NCBI GenBank assembly: GCA_021772515.1
Contig: JAJFLU010000022.1
Location: 160,308 to 224,307 of the forward strand
DNA length: 64,000 nt
Source of the DNA: Opitutales bacterium
GTDB lineage: Bacteria > Verrucomicrobiota > Verrucomicrobiia > Opitutales > UBA2987
Direction: 5' to 3'
The position numbers and the translations under genes were made by a program. The notes under the pieces are model-generated. The model ran no database searches and had not been told where the DNA came from. It saw nothing but the letters and a program-made list of their open reading frames with translations. How positions within the stretch are numbered: position 1 is the stretch's first letter; each line of letters opens with the position of its first letter. Of this stretch, positions 17,215 to 27,492 are shown one piece after another.

Positions 17215-18450
17215 CTAGGTCAATGCTCCAGCACCGGACTGCAAAAGCAGACTTTTGCGAAGGTTTCGGGAATGACCGTGCAATAGTTTTCCCAGAGAGC
17301 GGCGCAAAATGATTTGCGCACTTTCGGGGTCCAGGCTTTCCTCTGAGGCGAGCTCACGGGCCGTTTCTTCACTGAGCTTTATGGCGTTTTGGTAAACTTC
17401 TTTCAAAAGGGATTCAACCGGTCGGGAAGTTTGCCATCTATTCCAGTTCTCGATTTCTTCCGCGATAATTTTTTCCACTTTCGGAACTGAGTCTCTACGT
17501 CTCTTGAGAACTTCATTCTGTTGGTCCTTGATCGAGTCGATATTCCAAATCTCATGGGGTGAACCCGTTTCAATATTTCGGGGGACACCGGCATCAATGA
17601 GAAGGACGGGATTCGACTTTCGCTCCGCTGCGATACGATTCAATAAGGGCAGTTTCAAGACCGGTTCCTTTGATGAAACCGCCGAAATTACTGTGTCAGC
17701 CCGGCAAATCTCGCTTTCTAAATCTCTCCAGTCAATGACGTGGCCCCCGCAGTGCTCGGCCAGGATTTCAGCCTTTTCGCGGGTTCTGTTGGCGATTGAT
17801 AATTCGCCGAGTTGTTGTTTCGCGATGTGCCTGGCTGCATTGCCCGCTATTTCCCCGGCTCCGATGATTAAAATCCGGTTTTTTAACTTGGGCCCATTGC
17901 GATTTATACGATTGGCCAACATTCCTGCCAGGGCAGAGCCGACACTGGCCGCGCCCCTGCCAATATCGGTCTCCGTACGCGCGCGTTTCCCCGCACGTAA
18001 GGCCTGCCTGGAGATTTGATGAAGCCAGCCGCCCAAGGCGCCACTTTTTCCTGCCAAGGCGAGGGTTTTTTTGACCTGTCCCAGTATTTGTGTATCCCCC
18101 AAAATCGCCGAGTCCAGACCGGTCGCCACTCGTAAGAGATGATTGGCAGCGGCCTGATCCTGTAAATGGTAGCGGGAGCAATTCCCCTGTAATATTGGCG
18201 CTTTGGGACGGGATTTCTTCAGTAATTGCAACCACGCCTCATCGGGATTCGTGCCCAGAGGCGCGGCCAGATAAAACTCGGTTCGGTTGCAGGTTGACAA
18301 AACAATCGCCTCCACATCAGGCATTTCCTTTTTGGCTGCCCTCAGCAGATCAATAGTTTCGGCGGGGCCAAATGCGAGGGCCTCCCGCACGGCCAATGGC
18401 GCATTGCGGAAACTGACCCCCAACAAATGCAGTTGTTTATACTCTTCCAT
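17215..18450 (-). CDS. hemA: Glutamyl-tRNA reductase
   Basis: First committed enzyme of the C5 haem pathway: reduces glutamyl-tRNA(Glu) to glutamate-1-semialdehyde with NADPH. The 411-aa protein has the catalytic cysteine in VLSTCNRTEFYLA, GLDSAILGDTQILGQVK, the NADPH-binding ILIIGAGEIAGNAARH, ISAVSSKEPVL and the C-terminal dimerisation helix region. It sits between the five-PAS receptor (upstream) and the ABC1 kinase (downstream) on the same strand. No other haem genes are in the window. Confidence 0.96.
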   Translation of the reverse strand: MEEYKQLHLLGVSFRNAPLAVREALAFGPAETIDLLRAAKKEMPDVEAIVLSTCNRTEFYLAAPLGTNPDEAWLQLLKKSRPKAPILQGNCSRYHLQDQAAANHLLRVATGLDSAILGDTQILGQVKKTLALAGKSGALGGWLHQISRQALRAGKRARTETDIGRGAASVGSALAGMLANRINRNGPKLKNRILIIGAGEIAGNAARHIAKQQLGELSIANRTREKAEILAEHCGGHVIDWRDLESEICRADTVISAVSSKEPVLKLPLLNRIAAERKSNPVLLIDAGVPRNIETGSPHEIWNIDSIKDQQNEVLKRRRDSVPKVEKIIAEEIENWNRWQTSRPVESLLKEVYQNAIKLSEETARELASEESLDPESAQIILRRSLGKLLHGHSRNLRKSLLLQSGAGALT

Positions 18451-18507
18451 AAACGAAATTCGTTAAAGAGGAATATCGACAAATGTGCTTAACAATTAAC
18501 CCTTCCT

Positions 18508-21252
18508 TTACTCTTTGAATTTGAATCTTGCCACCAGTTTTTGTAGTTCCGAGGCCGTTTCCGAAAGTTCATTGGCCGATTTCATGGTTTCACTGGCCCC
18601 CTCCGTGGTGCTTTCGGCGGCTGTGGCCACCCCTGTGATGTTCTGGGAAATTTCAGCACTGCCCTTGGCCGCTTCACTGACATTTCTGACGATCTCATTG
18701 GTAGTGGTGCTCTGCTCCTCCACCGCTGTTGCGATTGTGTTCTGGATGTCGTTGATCTGGCTGATGATTTCGCTGATTTCCTGGATCGCCTTGACGGAGC
18801 CTTCAGTATCTTGCTGAATGGCCTCGATTTTCTGGCTGATGTCCTCGGTCGCCTTGGCGGTTTCCTTGGCCAGTTCCTTGACCTCATTGGCGACCACTGC
18901 GAAGCCTTTACCCGCTTCACCGGCGCGGGCCGCTTCGATTGTGGCGTTGAGGGCCAGCAAATTTGTCTGCTGGGCAATCGAGGTGATCACCTTGATGACC
19001 TGCCCGATCTCCGCGCTACTTACGCCGAGTTTACCTACGGTAGTATTGGTAGTTTCAGCAACCTTTACAGCGCGGTCTGCAACTGCCGAAGCCTCCGTGG
19101 TGTTGCGGGCAATCTCCTTGATGCTGGCGCTCATTTCTTCGGCCCCTGAGGCCACGGTTTGCACGTTGTTGGTGACCTCTTCGCTCGCCGCCGATACGAC
19201 ATTGGCCTGCACGGAGGTTTCCTCGGCATTGCCAGCCATATTATTGCTTACATCGGTAAGTTGTTTAGATGAAACGCCAAGTGAATCTGCGATTCCAGCA
19301 ACGCCCTCCATTGTTTGACTTAACAATATCTTACCCTCGACCTGATCGGTTACATCAGTGGCGTATTTTACCACCTTGAACGGGTTGCCGTTAAGGTCCA
19401 TGATCGGATTGTAGGAAGCTTGTATCCATACTTCCTTGCCGCCCTTACCAATGCGTTTGTATTCGCCGGATTGGTATTCGCCGCGGTCGAGCCTGGCCCA
19501 GAATTCCTTGTAATCTGCGCTTCTGCGGTAGGTATCCTCCACAAACATGCCGTGGTGCTGACCCTTGATTTCCTCCAACCGATAGCCGAGAGTGCTGAGG
19601 AAGTTTTCGTTGGCATCAATTATCGTGCCGTCCATTTCAAACTCGATAACCGCCTGTGCCTTGCCAATGGCTTCAATTTGCCCAGAGAAATCGGCATTTT
19701 TTAATTTCTGATCGGTTATATCTGTGGCGTATTTTACCACCTTGAACGGGTTGTCGTTAAGGTCCATGATCGGATTGTAGGAAGCTTGTATCCATACTTC
19801 CTTGCCGCCCTTGCCAATACGTTTGTATTCGCCAGATTGGTATTCGCCGCGATTGAGCTTGGCCCAGAAATCCTTGTAATCTGCGCTTCTGCGGTAGGTA
19901 TCCTCCGCAAACATGCCATGGTGCTGACCCTTGATTTCCTCCAAACGATAGCCGAGTGTGCTGAGGAAGTTGTCGTTGGCATCAATGATCGTGCCGCTCA
20001 TTTCGAATTCGATAACGGCCATGGATTTGCCGATCGCTTCGAACTGCCGTTGAAAAGCTGCGTTGGTTTCCTTTTGCTTGAGCTCTTCGGTTACCACACC
20101 CCAGGTAACCATTGTTCCAAGGTGGGCGCCATTGTTTCCATTGATCGGATTCACAAGCAGATCGAGTGATTCAGGACCAACCTGGATGATGGCTTGGCGG
20201 GGTAGATTTTTCTTTGGATCGCCTAAAATTTGTCGCTGGTGGGATGGGTCCTTGTGAAAGACATCGATCGATTGCCCGATCAATTCTTCCACCGGCACCG
20301 GCAAGTACTGCTCAATGGATTTAAGAGTTTTCTTGGAGGCCGGGTTGAGATATTGGATTTTCAGGTCGGTATCTGCGTACATCACATTAAATGGAGATTT
20401 TTCCATCATCGCGTTGACCCGGGAAATTTCTGTTTCTCTTATTAGTTTTTCAGTCACCACTTCCCATGTGATCATCGCTCCGTGATAATTTCCGGCGTTG
20501 TCGTAAATGGCGCTAACAAGCAAGTCGAGCGTTTCCGCGCCGACCTGGATGTTTGCCCGGCGAGGCAGGTTTTTAGGATCTTTGAGAATCCTTCTCTGGT
20601 AGTCAGGATCCTTGTGAAAGACGTCGATATTCTGCCCAAGCAATTCCTCCACCCGCACCGGCAGGTATTGCTCAATGGATTTGAGTGTCTTCACAGATGC
20701 CGGGTTTAGGTAGCGGATTATCAGGTCGCGATCTGCGTACATCGTGTTGACGGGGGAGTTTTCCATCATCGACTGGACTCGTGACATTTTCCCCTCGATA
20801 CGGATTTTTTCCGATTCGTCCTCCCAATTAACGATATAGCCGCCCGTGTGATTTCTTTCATCCGTGATGGAGTTGAAAGTGGTACGCAGGGTTACTGAAC
20901 CGAAGGTAAACAGAGCCTCGTGTGGGAGAGCCTTCGGATTCCTTAAGATGGCTTCGATTTTACGTGGATCACGATGAAAACGGTGAATCGAGCCGCCGAT
21001 TATTTCATCGACCGATAATCCGAAGCTGCTCTTGATTTCACCTTCCAGAGAAGTAAGAGTTTTGATAGTACTAGGATTAGCATAGACGATATCGAAGTCT
21101 GTATTTGCTATTATTATGTTCGCCTGAACGTTGTCCATTGCAGAGAGAATATTCTCTCTCTCGGACATGAGTTCAGTCGAAAGGGATTCCTCATTCCCGT
21201 TATCATTTTCGATTCTGTTTTTGGTGATAGTTGTTTCCATTTCCGCCTTCAT
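18508..21252 (-). CDS. Soluble methyl-accepting chemotaxis protein with five PAS domains
   Basis: A 914-aa cytoplasmic receptor: no signal peptide or transmembrane segment is visible. It has five PAS-like repeats at about residues 30-150, 155-275, 280-395, 400-515 and 520-640, then a signalling domain with the conserved hairpin tip [21 protein letters not shown]. The first three PAS units share a YLNPAS/DVFHKDP pattern; the last two (EAIGK..AVIEFEM.GTIIDAN) are nearly identical. PAS domains typically bind haem, flavin or small ligands, so an intracellular energy or redox cue is possible (inference). An internal ATG 12 bp downstream follows AAGGCGG and may be the true start. It lies after cheA-cheW, which presumably form its signalling complex. 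Confidence 0.93.
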   Translation of the reverse strand: MKAEMETTITKNRIENDNGNEESLSTELMSERENILSAMDNVQANIIIANTDFDIVYANPSTIKTLTSLEGEIKSSFGLSVDEIIGGSIHRFHRDPRKIEAILRNPKALPHEALFTFGSVTLRTTFNSITDERNHTGGYIVNWEDESEKIRIEGKMSRVQSMMENSPVNTMYADRDLIIRYLNPASVKTLKSIEQYLPVRVEELLGQNIDVFHKDPDYQRRILKDPKNLPRRANIQVGAETLDLLVSAIYDNAGNYHGAMITWEVVTEKLIRETEISRVNAMMEKSPFNVMYADTDLKIQYLNPASKKTLKSIEQYLPVPVEELIGQSIDVFHKDPSHQRQILGDPKKNLPRQAIIQVGPESLDLLVNPINGNNGAHLGTMVTWGVVTEELKQKETNAAFQRQFEAIGKSMAVIEFEMSGTIIDANDNFLSTLGYRLEEIKGQHHGMFAEDTYRRSADYKDFWAKLNRGEYQSGEYKRIGKGGKEVWIQASYNPIMDLNDNPFKVVKYATDITDQKLKNADFSGQIEAIGKAQAVIEFEMDGTIIDANENFLSTLGYRLEEIKGQHHGMFVEDTYRRSADYKEFWARLDRGEYQSGEYKRIGKGGKEVWIQASYNPIMDLNGNPFKVVKYATDVTDQVEGKILLSQTMEGVAGIADSLGVSSKQLTDVSNNMAGNAEETSVQANVVSAASEEVTNNVQTVASGAEEMSASIKEIARNTTEASAVADRAVKVAETTNTTVGKLGVSSAEIGQVIKVITSIAQQTNLLALNATIEAARAGEAGKGFAVVANEVKELAKETAKATEDISQKIEAIQQDTEGSVKAIQEISEIISQINDIQNTIATAVEEQSTTTNEIVRNVSEAAKGSAEISQNITGVATAAESTTEGASETMKSANELSETASELQKLVARFKFKE
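19344..20056. repeat. Intragenic 366-bp tandem duplication of a PAS module
   Basis: Two adjacent stretches starting at 19344 and 19710 are nearly identical over most of their length, offset by exactly 366 bp (122 codons). They encode the fourth and fifth PAS domains of the receptor. The shadow ORFs 19368-19619 and 19734-19985 (both MMPT..SSA) show the same offset. The frame-preserving offset and high identity indicate a recent in-frame domain duplication. Confidence 0.92.
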
Positions 21253-21352
21253 ATTTTATAGTTAGTTGACATAGATCCATATTTGAAAACTGCATTCAGT
21301 ACATGAGCAATACAGTTAGTATTGATGAGGTTAACCCTCGATGGAACTTCGC

Positions 21353-21388
21353 AAAAGCCAACCCTGGTTCCGCCTGGGTGGGGCTTTT
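21353..21388. terminator. Hairpin between cheW and the receptor gene
   Basis: AAAAGCC...GGCTTTT with an inner ACCC/GGGT pair forms an interrupted stem of about 11 bp flanked by A4/T4 tracts. It lies in the 192-bp gap downstream of cheW and could act in either direction. The T run is short, so this is a likely but not certain terminator, and it would make the receptor a separate transcription unit. Confidence 0.55.
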
Positions 21389-21444
21389 CTCCGCTCCAAT
21401 AAATTGATTAGTTAGACGACCTTATTTTTCCCGTAGACTCAGTA

Positions 21445-21888
21445 TTAATTTAGTTTGATTGCTGAAAAATCGAGAAGCTTGTTCATATCGAGTGTGAGAA
21501 GCAGCTTTTCGTTGAGCTTGTAAACACCCGTGGTTAAATCCCTTGCTTTTCCCAATAAATTTTGTGGCGGTGGTTCGTAGTTTTCTTCATCTACCTCGAT
21601 AACGTCACCGATTTCGTCCACCAGAAGGCTAACAGCGCCATCACTGGTTTTAATAATTACATTCATGGGCTCATCTTCCGCCGGGCGAGAGCTTAGACCT
21701 AGTCGCCTGCGTAAATCTATCGCCGTAACGATTTGGCCACGCAAATTAATGAGGCCCTTTATTACTGAATCGGCCATCGGCACTCTCGTCATATTTTGAA
21801 ATCGAATGATTTCCTGAACGTGCATGACATCAACTCCGAAGAAGCTGCTGTCCACATAAAAAGTGCAATACTGTTTAACTTTATCCAT
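21445..21888 (-). CDS. cheW: Chemotaxis coupling protein
   Basis: A 147-aa single-domain adaptor that bridges receptors and CheA. Typical features: YCTFYVDSSFFGVDVMHVQEIIR, TRVPMADSVIKGLINLRGQIVTAIDLRRRL and VSLLVDEIGDVIEVDEENYEPPP. It lies 18 bp downstream of cheA and is clearly co-transcribed. Confidence 0.94.
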   Translation of the reverse strand: MDKVKQYCTFYVDSSFFGVDVMHVQEIIRFQNMTRVPMADSVIKGLINLRGQIVTAIDLRRRLGLSSRPAEDEPMNVIIKTSDGAVSLLVDEIGDVIEVDEENYEPPPQNLLGKARDLTTGVYKLNEKLLLTLDMNKLLDFSAIKLN

Positions 21889-21906
21889 GATTAGTTATGT
21901 TGAAAA

Positions 21907-24216
21907 TTAATTGACGCCGGCAGAGCTATAGAAACTGGGATCGGCAGAGCGGATGATTTCTGGAACATCCAGGAGGTCGGTGACTTTTGTCTGGATGACC
22001 GCAGATCCGATTACTCCGTTTCGCCGCATCCTGTGCTGCACGCTGATTTCCTCTTCCACGACGTCATGGATGTTATCTACCACCAATCCGACACTTTTAC
22101 CGTTTTCAGAATAGACAACGACTTTGAGAGCTTCATCGTTATTATTGTGAGCATGACTCCCGTCGCCGAGAATATCAGAAATATAAATGAGGGGGAGAAT
22201 TTCGCCCCTGTATTGCACCACCTGACGGTTTCCAGCCTTTTCAAGGGTGTTTACCTGGATTTCTTCAAGTCGTGCCACGGTGGAAAGTGGTATGGCCATG
22301 CGTGAGGATTCGCCCACTCCGATGAGGAGCATATTTTGCCGTTCTGTACCTGCGCTTTTAAGGTCCTTTTCAGTTTCCCCGATGCCTTTTTCGTGTCGTT
22401 CATTGATGATATTGGCGCTGTGCGCGATACCCATGACATCGAGTATGAGGGCTACTTTGCCATCACCCATGATGGTTGCTCCGGCGTAGCACGTGATATC
22501 CTTGAGGGTTTTTCCCAGTGGCTTGACGACGATCTCCTCGGTGTCGTTAATTTCGTCAACCACAAGGCCGAACTGGTGGTCATCGGCTTGCAGGACGACA
22601 ATGCTGACGGATTCATCCAGAAACTGATTGTCCTTATTAACACTACTGGCTTCCAATTCGAGGACGTTATCCAGAAATACGATTGGCAGGAGATTTCCTC
22701 TTAATCGATATACCGGGGTGCCTTGTATGGTTTCGATTTCGCTCTTGTTTTCGAGCCGGACCAGTTCAAGAAGGTTAACCTGTGGTATGGCGAAACGCTC
22801 GCCGCCGCCGGAAATTGTCAAAGCGGGTATGATTGCCAAGGTAAGGGGAATCTTGATTTTTATATCGGTTCCCGCTCCCGGGTTACTTTGGATGTCGATC
22901 GATCCGCCAATTTTTTCGATATTGGTTTTTACGACATCCATGCCAACGCCCCGTCCAGAAACATTGGTGACGGCTTCTGCGGTGGAAAGCCCTGGTAAAA
23001 AGAGTAGGTTGGTTTTTTCCCGTTCAGTCAGATTTTCCACCTGTTCCTTGGTCAAAAGTCCGAGTTTGACCGCTTTATCGGCGATTCTCTGATGGTTAAT
23101 ACCGCCTCCATCATCGGTTATTTCTATGTTGACCTTGCCGCCTTCATGGAAGGCCCGGAGGAGTAATGTTCCTTCTTCGGGTTTGTTACTGGCGCTGCGA
23201 ACCTCTGGGAGCTCGATCCCGTGGTCCGCCGAATTGCGAACGATGTGGGTAAGCGGATCCTTGATCGCCTCGATGAGAGTTTTATCCAGTTCGGTTTCTT
23301 TACCCTCCATTACGAGGTTAATTTTTTTACCACATTGTGTGGCCAAATCGCGGACCACCCGGGGAAATTTGTTCCAGACATTGCCGATCGGCTGCATGCG
23401 GGTTTTCATGACACCCTCCTGCAGTTCCGTGGCGATGAGGTTTAGGCGTTGGCTAGTCGCGATCAAAGCGGGATCCTCCTGGCTGGCCGTAAATTGTAAA
23501 ATTTGATTGCGGGTTAAAACCAGCTCCCCAACGAGGGCCATCAGCTTGTCCAGTAAACCGACTCCAACCCGGATATTTCCTTCGGCAACCTGCTTGGCCT
23601 TCGATTCGAGCAGGCTGAGTGGATCCGGTTCCGTGTTTGCGGGTGGTTTTGGCGTTTCTACCTGAGCGACTTGGAGTGCAGGCGGAGGTGTTTGATCGGC
23701 CTCTTCGACTACATCCGGCTGCGCAACTGGCATCGGCAGACCCGTTTCCTCGACAGCCAGTTGCTTTGGTTTTTCTGCCGCCGCCGCCGATTCAACTACT
23801 GCAGCGGGTGCAGACGCCTCTGGTTCATCTTCCTCGGCCAGATAGGTGATCATTTCGATCAGGGAACTGTAATCGCCGTTTCCGTCATTCTTGTGGATCG
23901 CGACATGGTCGAGCATCTCGCGGATGGCATCACCCATCGACAAAAGGGTATTTACAATACCGAGATGGACTTTGAGTTTGCCGTCCCTTATCAAGCTCAA
24001 GAGGTTCTCTCCTGCGTGGGCCACTTTCTCGAGTTTCGAGAAGGATAGGAAGCCGCTCGTCCCCTTAATTGTATGAACGGTTCGGAAAATACTGGCGATC
24101 GTTTCCTGGGATTCAGGATCCTGCTCGAGTTCGACCAAATCTCTGTCCAACTGGTCGAGCCCCTCGGTACTCTCGATCATAAATTCTTGAATGATTTCTT
24201 CAAAATCTTCGTCCAT
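21907..24216 (-). CDS. cheA: Chemotaxis histidine kinase with tandem CheW-like domains
   Basis: A 769-aa sensor kinase. The HPt domain has the phospho-acceptor His48 in FRTVHTIKGTSGFL. An Ala/Pro-rich linker (about 115-205) stands where a CheY-binding P2 domain would be, with no clear P2 sequence. Dimerisation follows (LLDKLMALVGELVLTRNQ), then the ATPase (ADHGIE; ITDDGGGIN; GRGVGMDVVKTN). The C-terminus carries two CheW-like regulatory domains (about 490-620 and 635-765) instead of the usual one. The start at 24216 has a GGAG site upstream. It is first in the che run. Confidence 0.95.
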   Translation of the reverse strand: MDEDFEEIIQEFMIESTEGLDQLDRDLVELEQDPESQETIASIFRTVHTIKGTSGFLSFSKLEKVAHAGENLLSLIRDGKLKVHLGIVNTLLSMGDAIREMLDHVAIHKNDGNGDYSSLIEMITYLAEEDEPEASAPAAVVESAAAAEKPKQLAVEETGLPMPVAQPDVVEEADQTPPPALQVAQVETPKPPANTEPDPLSLLESKAKQVAEGNIRVGVGLLDKLMALVGELVLTRNQILQFTASQEDPALIATSQRLNLIATELQEGVMKTRMQPIGNVWNKFPRVVRDLATQCGKKINLVMEGKETELDKTLIEAIKDPLTHIVRNSADHGIELPEVRSASNKPEEGTLLLRAFHEGGKVNIEITDDGGGINHQRIADKAVKLGLLTKEQVENLTEREKTNLLFLPGLSTAEAVTNVSGRGVGMDVVKTNIEKIGGSIDIQSNPGAGTDIKIKIPLTLAIIPALTISGGGERFAIPQVNLLELVRLENKSEIETIQGTPVYRLRGNLLPIVFLDNVLELEASSVNKDNQFLDESVSIVVLQADDHQFGLVVDEINDTEEIVVKPLGKTLKDITCYAGATIMGDGKVALILDVMGIAHSANIINERHEKGIGETEKDLKSAGTERQNMLLIGVGESSRMAIPLSTVARLEEIQVNTLEKAGNRQVVQYRGEILPLIYISDILGDGSHAHNNNDEALKVVVYSENGKSVGLVVDNIHDVVEEEISVQHRMRRNGVIGSAVIQTKVTDLLDVPEIIRSADPSFYSSAGVN

Positions 24217-24559
24217 TTTTATCTCCGTGGATTTTTTATTAGTGGGCCGGTTGCTTTCTCAATCCGGTCAAATTACAGCGCAACGCCCCTCCGGCACCCT
24301 CTTGAGGAATGGAATTCGAGCATCCGCTTATTAAAGTCATTTCCTGAGTCCATCGTATAAATGGGCGCTACAGTAGCACACAGGATTTCATATCGGGAAA
24401 TGAGGCCTTTACTTAAAATAAACTTTGGCCTGATCGCTCGGAAAAGGATACAATCTCCTTGTTCGGTTTAGACGGAAATCGAATGAAGGCGATTTATTGG
24501 ACATCCACCAGTGCTTCGGCATCGATAAATCGCCAAAACACAATTTTTACTCGGAGGGA
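24217..24559. other. Intergenic region between sucD and cheA
   Basis: This 343-bp gap separates two minus-strand transcription units. It holds the sucD-side inverted repeat listed separately and presumably the cheA promoter in its lower-coordinate half. I see no convincing -35/-10, sigma-28 or RpoN match and no small ORF with a ribosome site. Confidence 0.5.
24488..24544 (-). terminator. Long inverted repeat downstream of sucD
   Basis: GGCGATTTAT and ATAAATCGCC form a perfect 10-bp stem around a 37-nt loop, about 15 bp past the sucD stop. There is no U tract after it on the minus strand, so it may be a weak terminator or an mRNA 3'-end stabiliser rather than a classical intrinsic terminator. 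Confidence 0.4.
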
Positions 24560-25435
24560 CTAACTGCTATAGACGGTCAGGAGGGTATCGGCGATGACAG
24601 AGGGTGTTTCGGCTACTGCGATTCCGGCGTCTTTGAGGGCGGCGATTTTGGCCTCTGCGGTGCCGCTGCCGCCCGAAACAATGGCGCCGGCGTGGCCCAT
24701 CCGCCTTCCCGGTGGGGCGGTCATTCCGGCGATGAAGGCAGCCACAGGTTTATTCACGAAATCCTTGATATAGGCGGCGGCTTCCTCCTCGGCCGAGCCC
24801 CCGATTTCTCCGATCAGAATAATGGCGTCGGTATCGGGATCGGCATTAAATAATTTCACTGCATCCATATGGGTAGTTCCGATAATCGGGTCGCCGCCGA
24901 TACCGATACAGGTGCTTTGACCGTGACCCCGAACGGTTAGCTGCCAAACCGCTTCGTATGTCAATGTGCCTGAGCGGGAAATAACGCCCACTTTACCCGG
25001 TTTGTGGATATAGCCCGGCATGATGCCCATTTTGCACTCTCCGGGGGTAATAATGCCCGGACAGTTTGGCCCGATAAGAACCGTGGAGCTTTTATCCAAA
25101 ACCTGTTTCACCTCGGCCATATCGCGTGTCGGAATACCCTCGGTGATACAGATTACGACACCCACGCCGGCATCGACCGCCTCCAGAATGGAATCCGCTG
25201 CAAAGGGGGGCGGCACAAAGACGAGGGAGGCATTTGCGCCGGTTTCCGCGACCGCCTGATGAACGCTGTCGAAGACGGGTACCTTGTCATCGAAAATTTG
25301 GCCTCCTTTGCCGGGGGTTACCCCCGCCACAATGTTGGTGCCGTATTCGAGGCATTGCCGTGAGTGGAAGGAGCCGTTATTACCGGTAATCCCCTGGACG
25401 ACGACGCGAGTATTTTTATCAACCAGAACGCTCAT
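24560..25435 (-). CDS. sucD: Succinate-CoA ligase, alpha subunit
   Basis: The CoA-binding, phospho-histidine subunit of the TCA-cycle enzyme that interconverts succinyl-CoA and succinate with nucleoside triphosphate synthesis. The 291-aa protein starts [24 protein letters not shown], contains [10 protein letters not shown], and its active-site His is in [18 protein letters not shown]. It is 20 bp downstream of sucC and closes the long minus-strand operon. Confidence 0.97.
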   Translation of the reverse strand: MSVLVDKNTRVVVQGITGNNGSFHSRQCLEYGTNIVAGVTPGKGGQIFDDKVPVFDSVHQAVAETGANASLVFVPPPFAADSILEAVDAGVGVVICITEGIPTRDMAEVKQVLDKSSTVLIGPNCPGIITPGECKMGIMPGYIHKPGKVGVISRSGTLTYEAVWQLTVRGHGQSTCIGIGGDPIIGTTHMDAVKLFNADPDTDAIILIGEIGGSAEEEAAAYIKDFVNKPVAAFIAGMTAPPGRRMGHAGAIVSGGSGTAEAKIAALKDAGIAVAETPSVIADTLLTVYSS

Positions 25436-25455
25436 GTTATAAATTTGAAATAAAT

Positions 25456-26643
25456 TTAATTTTGCGCGGCCAACTGGACGATCTTTTCGGCGGCCTCACT
25501 CAGGCTGTCAGCCGAATTGATTGCCAGATCGCTTTCCTTGAGCAACTGTTTGCCGCGATCCACATTGGTTCCCTCCAGACGAACGACCAATGGCACCTCG
25601 ATATGGACGGATTTGGCGGCGCCGATTATGCCTGCGGCAATGATGTCGCATTTCATGATTCCACCAAAGATGTTGACCAGAATACCCTTCACATTGGGAT
25701 CGCTGAGGATGATCTTGAAGGCCTGTGTGACCTGCTCCTCATTGGCCCCGCCGCCCACATCGAGAAAATTGGCCGGATTGCCACCGAAATGCTTTATGAT
25801 GTCCATGGTCGCCATGGCGAGACCCGCTCCGTTGACCATGCAGGCGATATTGCCGTCGAGAGCGATATAATTGAGGGAATGCCGAGAGGCCTCGACCTCC
25901 TTGGGATCCTCCTCGTTCAGATCGCGCAGGGCCGAAATATCTTCATGACGGTAGAGGGCGTTGTCATCGAAACCCATTTTGGCGTCCAAAGCCTCGACAT
26001 TGCCCTCCTTTGTCAAAATGAGTGGATTGATCTCGACGAGGCTGGCATCTTTTTCGTGAAAAAGCCGGTAGAGGGCCTGCACAATTTTAACCGCCTGGCG
26101 GAATGCCACACCCTTGAAACCGAGGCCGAGCGCCACCTGCCGGGCTTGGTAGGGCATCAGGCCGTGAATGGGATCGATAAAAACGCGGGTGATTTTCTCG
26201 GGGGCTTCCGAGGCCACCTTTTCAATGTCCACCCCACCTTCGGTGGAGGCCACAATAACCGGTTTGGAAGTGGCGCGGTCCAGAAGGATGGCCAAATAAT
26301 ACTCCTTTTCGATTTGGCTGATTTCGGTGAAATAGACGGTTTGGACCTTCCGACCGACCGGGCCTGTCTGGTGCGTAACGAGGGTATTTCCCAGCATCCG
26401 ACCCGCCGATTCGAGGGCTTCCTCTTTGGTGGCGAGAACCTGAACCCCGCCCTCGTAGCCATCGGTAAAAGTCCCCTTGCCGCGACCCCCGGCATGGATT
26501 TGTGATTTTACGACCACCCCTCCATCGGGCAACGCATTGAGAGCCTTTTCGAAATCCTCCCGACGTTGAGCCGTTTGCCCACCGGGAACGGGAATGCCAT
26601 ACTGCTCGAAGAGAACCTTGGCCTGGAATTCGTGGATATTCAT
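25456..26643 (-). CDS. sucC: Succinate-CoA ligase, beta subunit
   Basis: ATP-grasp subunit that binds the nucleotide. The ATG at 26643 ([22 protein letters not shown]) is the family start; the longer track ORF runs into rph and is rejected. The 395-aa protein shows [31 protein letters not shown] (metal ligands), the FLDVGGGA motif and [10 protein letters not shown]. It lies 46 bp downstream of rph and 20 bp upstream of sucD. Confidence 0.96.
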   Translation of the reverse strand: MNIHEFQAKVLFEQYGIPVPGGQTAQRREDFEKALNALPDGGVVVKSQIHAGGRGKGTFTDGYEGGVQVLATKEEALESAGRMLGNTLVTHQTGPVGRKVQTVYFTEISQIEKEYYLAILLDRATSKPVIVASTEGGVDIEKVASEAPEKITRVFIDPIHGLMPYQARQVALGLGFKGVAFRQAVKIVQALYRLFHEKDASLVEINPLILTKEGNVEALDAKMGFDDNALYRHEDISALRDLNEEDPKEVEASRHSLNYIALDGNIACMVNGAGLAMATMDIIKHFGGNPANFLDVGGGANEEQVTQAFKIILSDPNVKGILVNIFGGIMKCDIIAAGIIGAAKSVHIEVPLVVRLEGTNVDRGKQLLKESDLAINSADSLSEAAEKIVQLAAQN

Positions 26644-26689
26644 ACGTTTATTTCGGAAGGTTTGGGACTTTTCAAAGGGTTTTGAGGTA

Positions 26690-27457
26690 CTAGCACTCGG
26701 CGCTAGTCCGTATTTTTGCAGATTCCTCTTCAATAACTTGATTTTGTAAAATGGTCAAATCGGCGATTCCTTTTTTGCCCAGATCGAGGAGGGAATCCAG
26801 TTGTTCTCTGGAAAAAGTTGCCTCTTCGCCGGAGCCTTGCACTTCAACGAAATCTCCGGACCCAGTCATGACAATGTTGAAATCGGCACCGGCATCCCTG
26901 TCTTCCACATAATCGAGATCGAGGATTTCGTTTTCCCGGTAAATACCCGCGCTTATTGCCGCCACTGAATCTTTAAAAGGGTTTTCCGCCAGCTTGCCCG
27001 CCGCCAGAAGCTTTTCCACGGCCAGCCTTGCGGCAGCGAAAGCGCCCGTGATCGAGGCCGTGCGGGTGCCGCCATCGGCCTGGAGAACATCGCAATCGAT
27101 CCAGAGGCTGTAGCCCGGAAGCTTCTTGAGATCGGCTACGGCTCGCAAAGAGCGACCGATCAAACGTTGAATTTCCATCGAGCGCCCGTCTATTTTCCCC
27201 CTCGTGCTATCGCGCATTTTCCGGTCCAGCGTGCTGTAGGGAAGCATGGAATACTCCGCCGTTATCCAACCGCCCACGACCCCCTGTTGAATCATCCAGC
27301 GAGGGACTTTTTTATCAACAGTGGCGGCGCAAATTACCTTGGTGTTGCCGAATTCGGCCAGGATAGAACCCGTTGCGTAGGGGGCGATTCCCGGTTTGAG
27401 GGAAATATCTCTCAATTGATCGGGCCGTCGGTTATTGGATCTGCTGATTTCCGGCAT
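26690..27457 (-). CDS. rph: Ribonuclease PH
   Basis: Phosphorolytic 3'-to-5' exoribonuclease that trims tRNA precursors. The ATG at 27457 gives 255 aa starting MPEISRSNNRRPDQLRDISLKPG, where RNase PH proteins begin, so the 27-residue extension of the track ORF is dropped. Motifs: GSILAEFGNTKVICAATV, WITAEYSMLPYST, GRSLRAVADLKKL, DCDVLQADGGTRTASITGA and DFNIVMTGSGDFVEVQGS. It sits between ispG (35 bp upstream) and sucC. Confidence 0.96.
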   Translation of the reverse strand: MPEISRSNNRRPDQLRDISLKPGIAPYATGSILAEFGNTKVICAATVDKKVPRWMIQQGVVGGWITAEYSMLPYSTLDRKMRDSTRGKIDGRSMEIQRLIGRSLRAVADLKKLPGYSLWIDCDVLQADGGTRTASITGAFAAARLAVEKLLAAGKLAENPFKDSVAAISAGIYRENEILDLDYVEDRDAGADFNIVMTGSGDFVEVQGSGEEATFSREQLDSLLDLGKKGIADLTILQNQVIEEESAKIRTSAEC

Positions 27458-27492
27458 AAGGTTGCTCAAAAGGGAACAATTCGAGGTAAAAA

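Noticed and set aside
25462-26505. A 347-aa plus-strand ORF over sucC
   Set aside because: It is antisense to sucC, which has clear family motifs; the opposite frame is open only because of codon bias.
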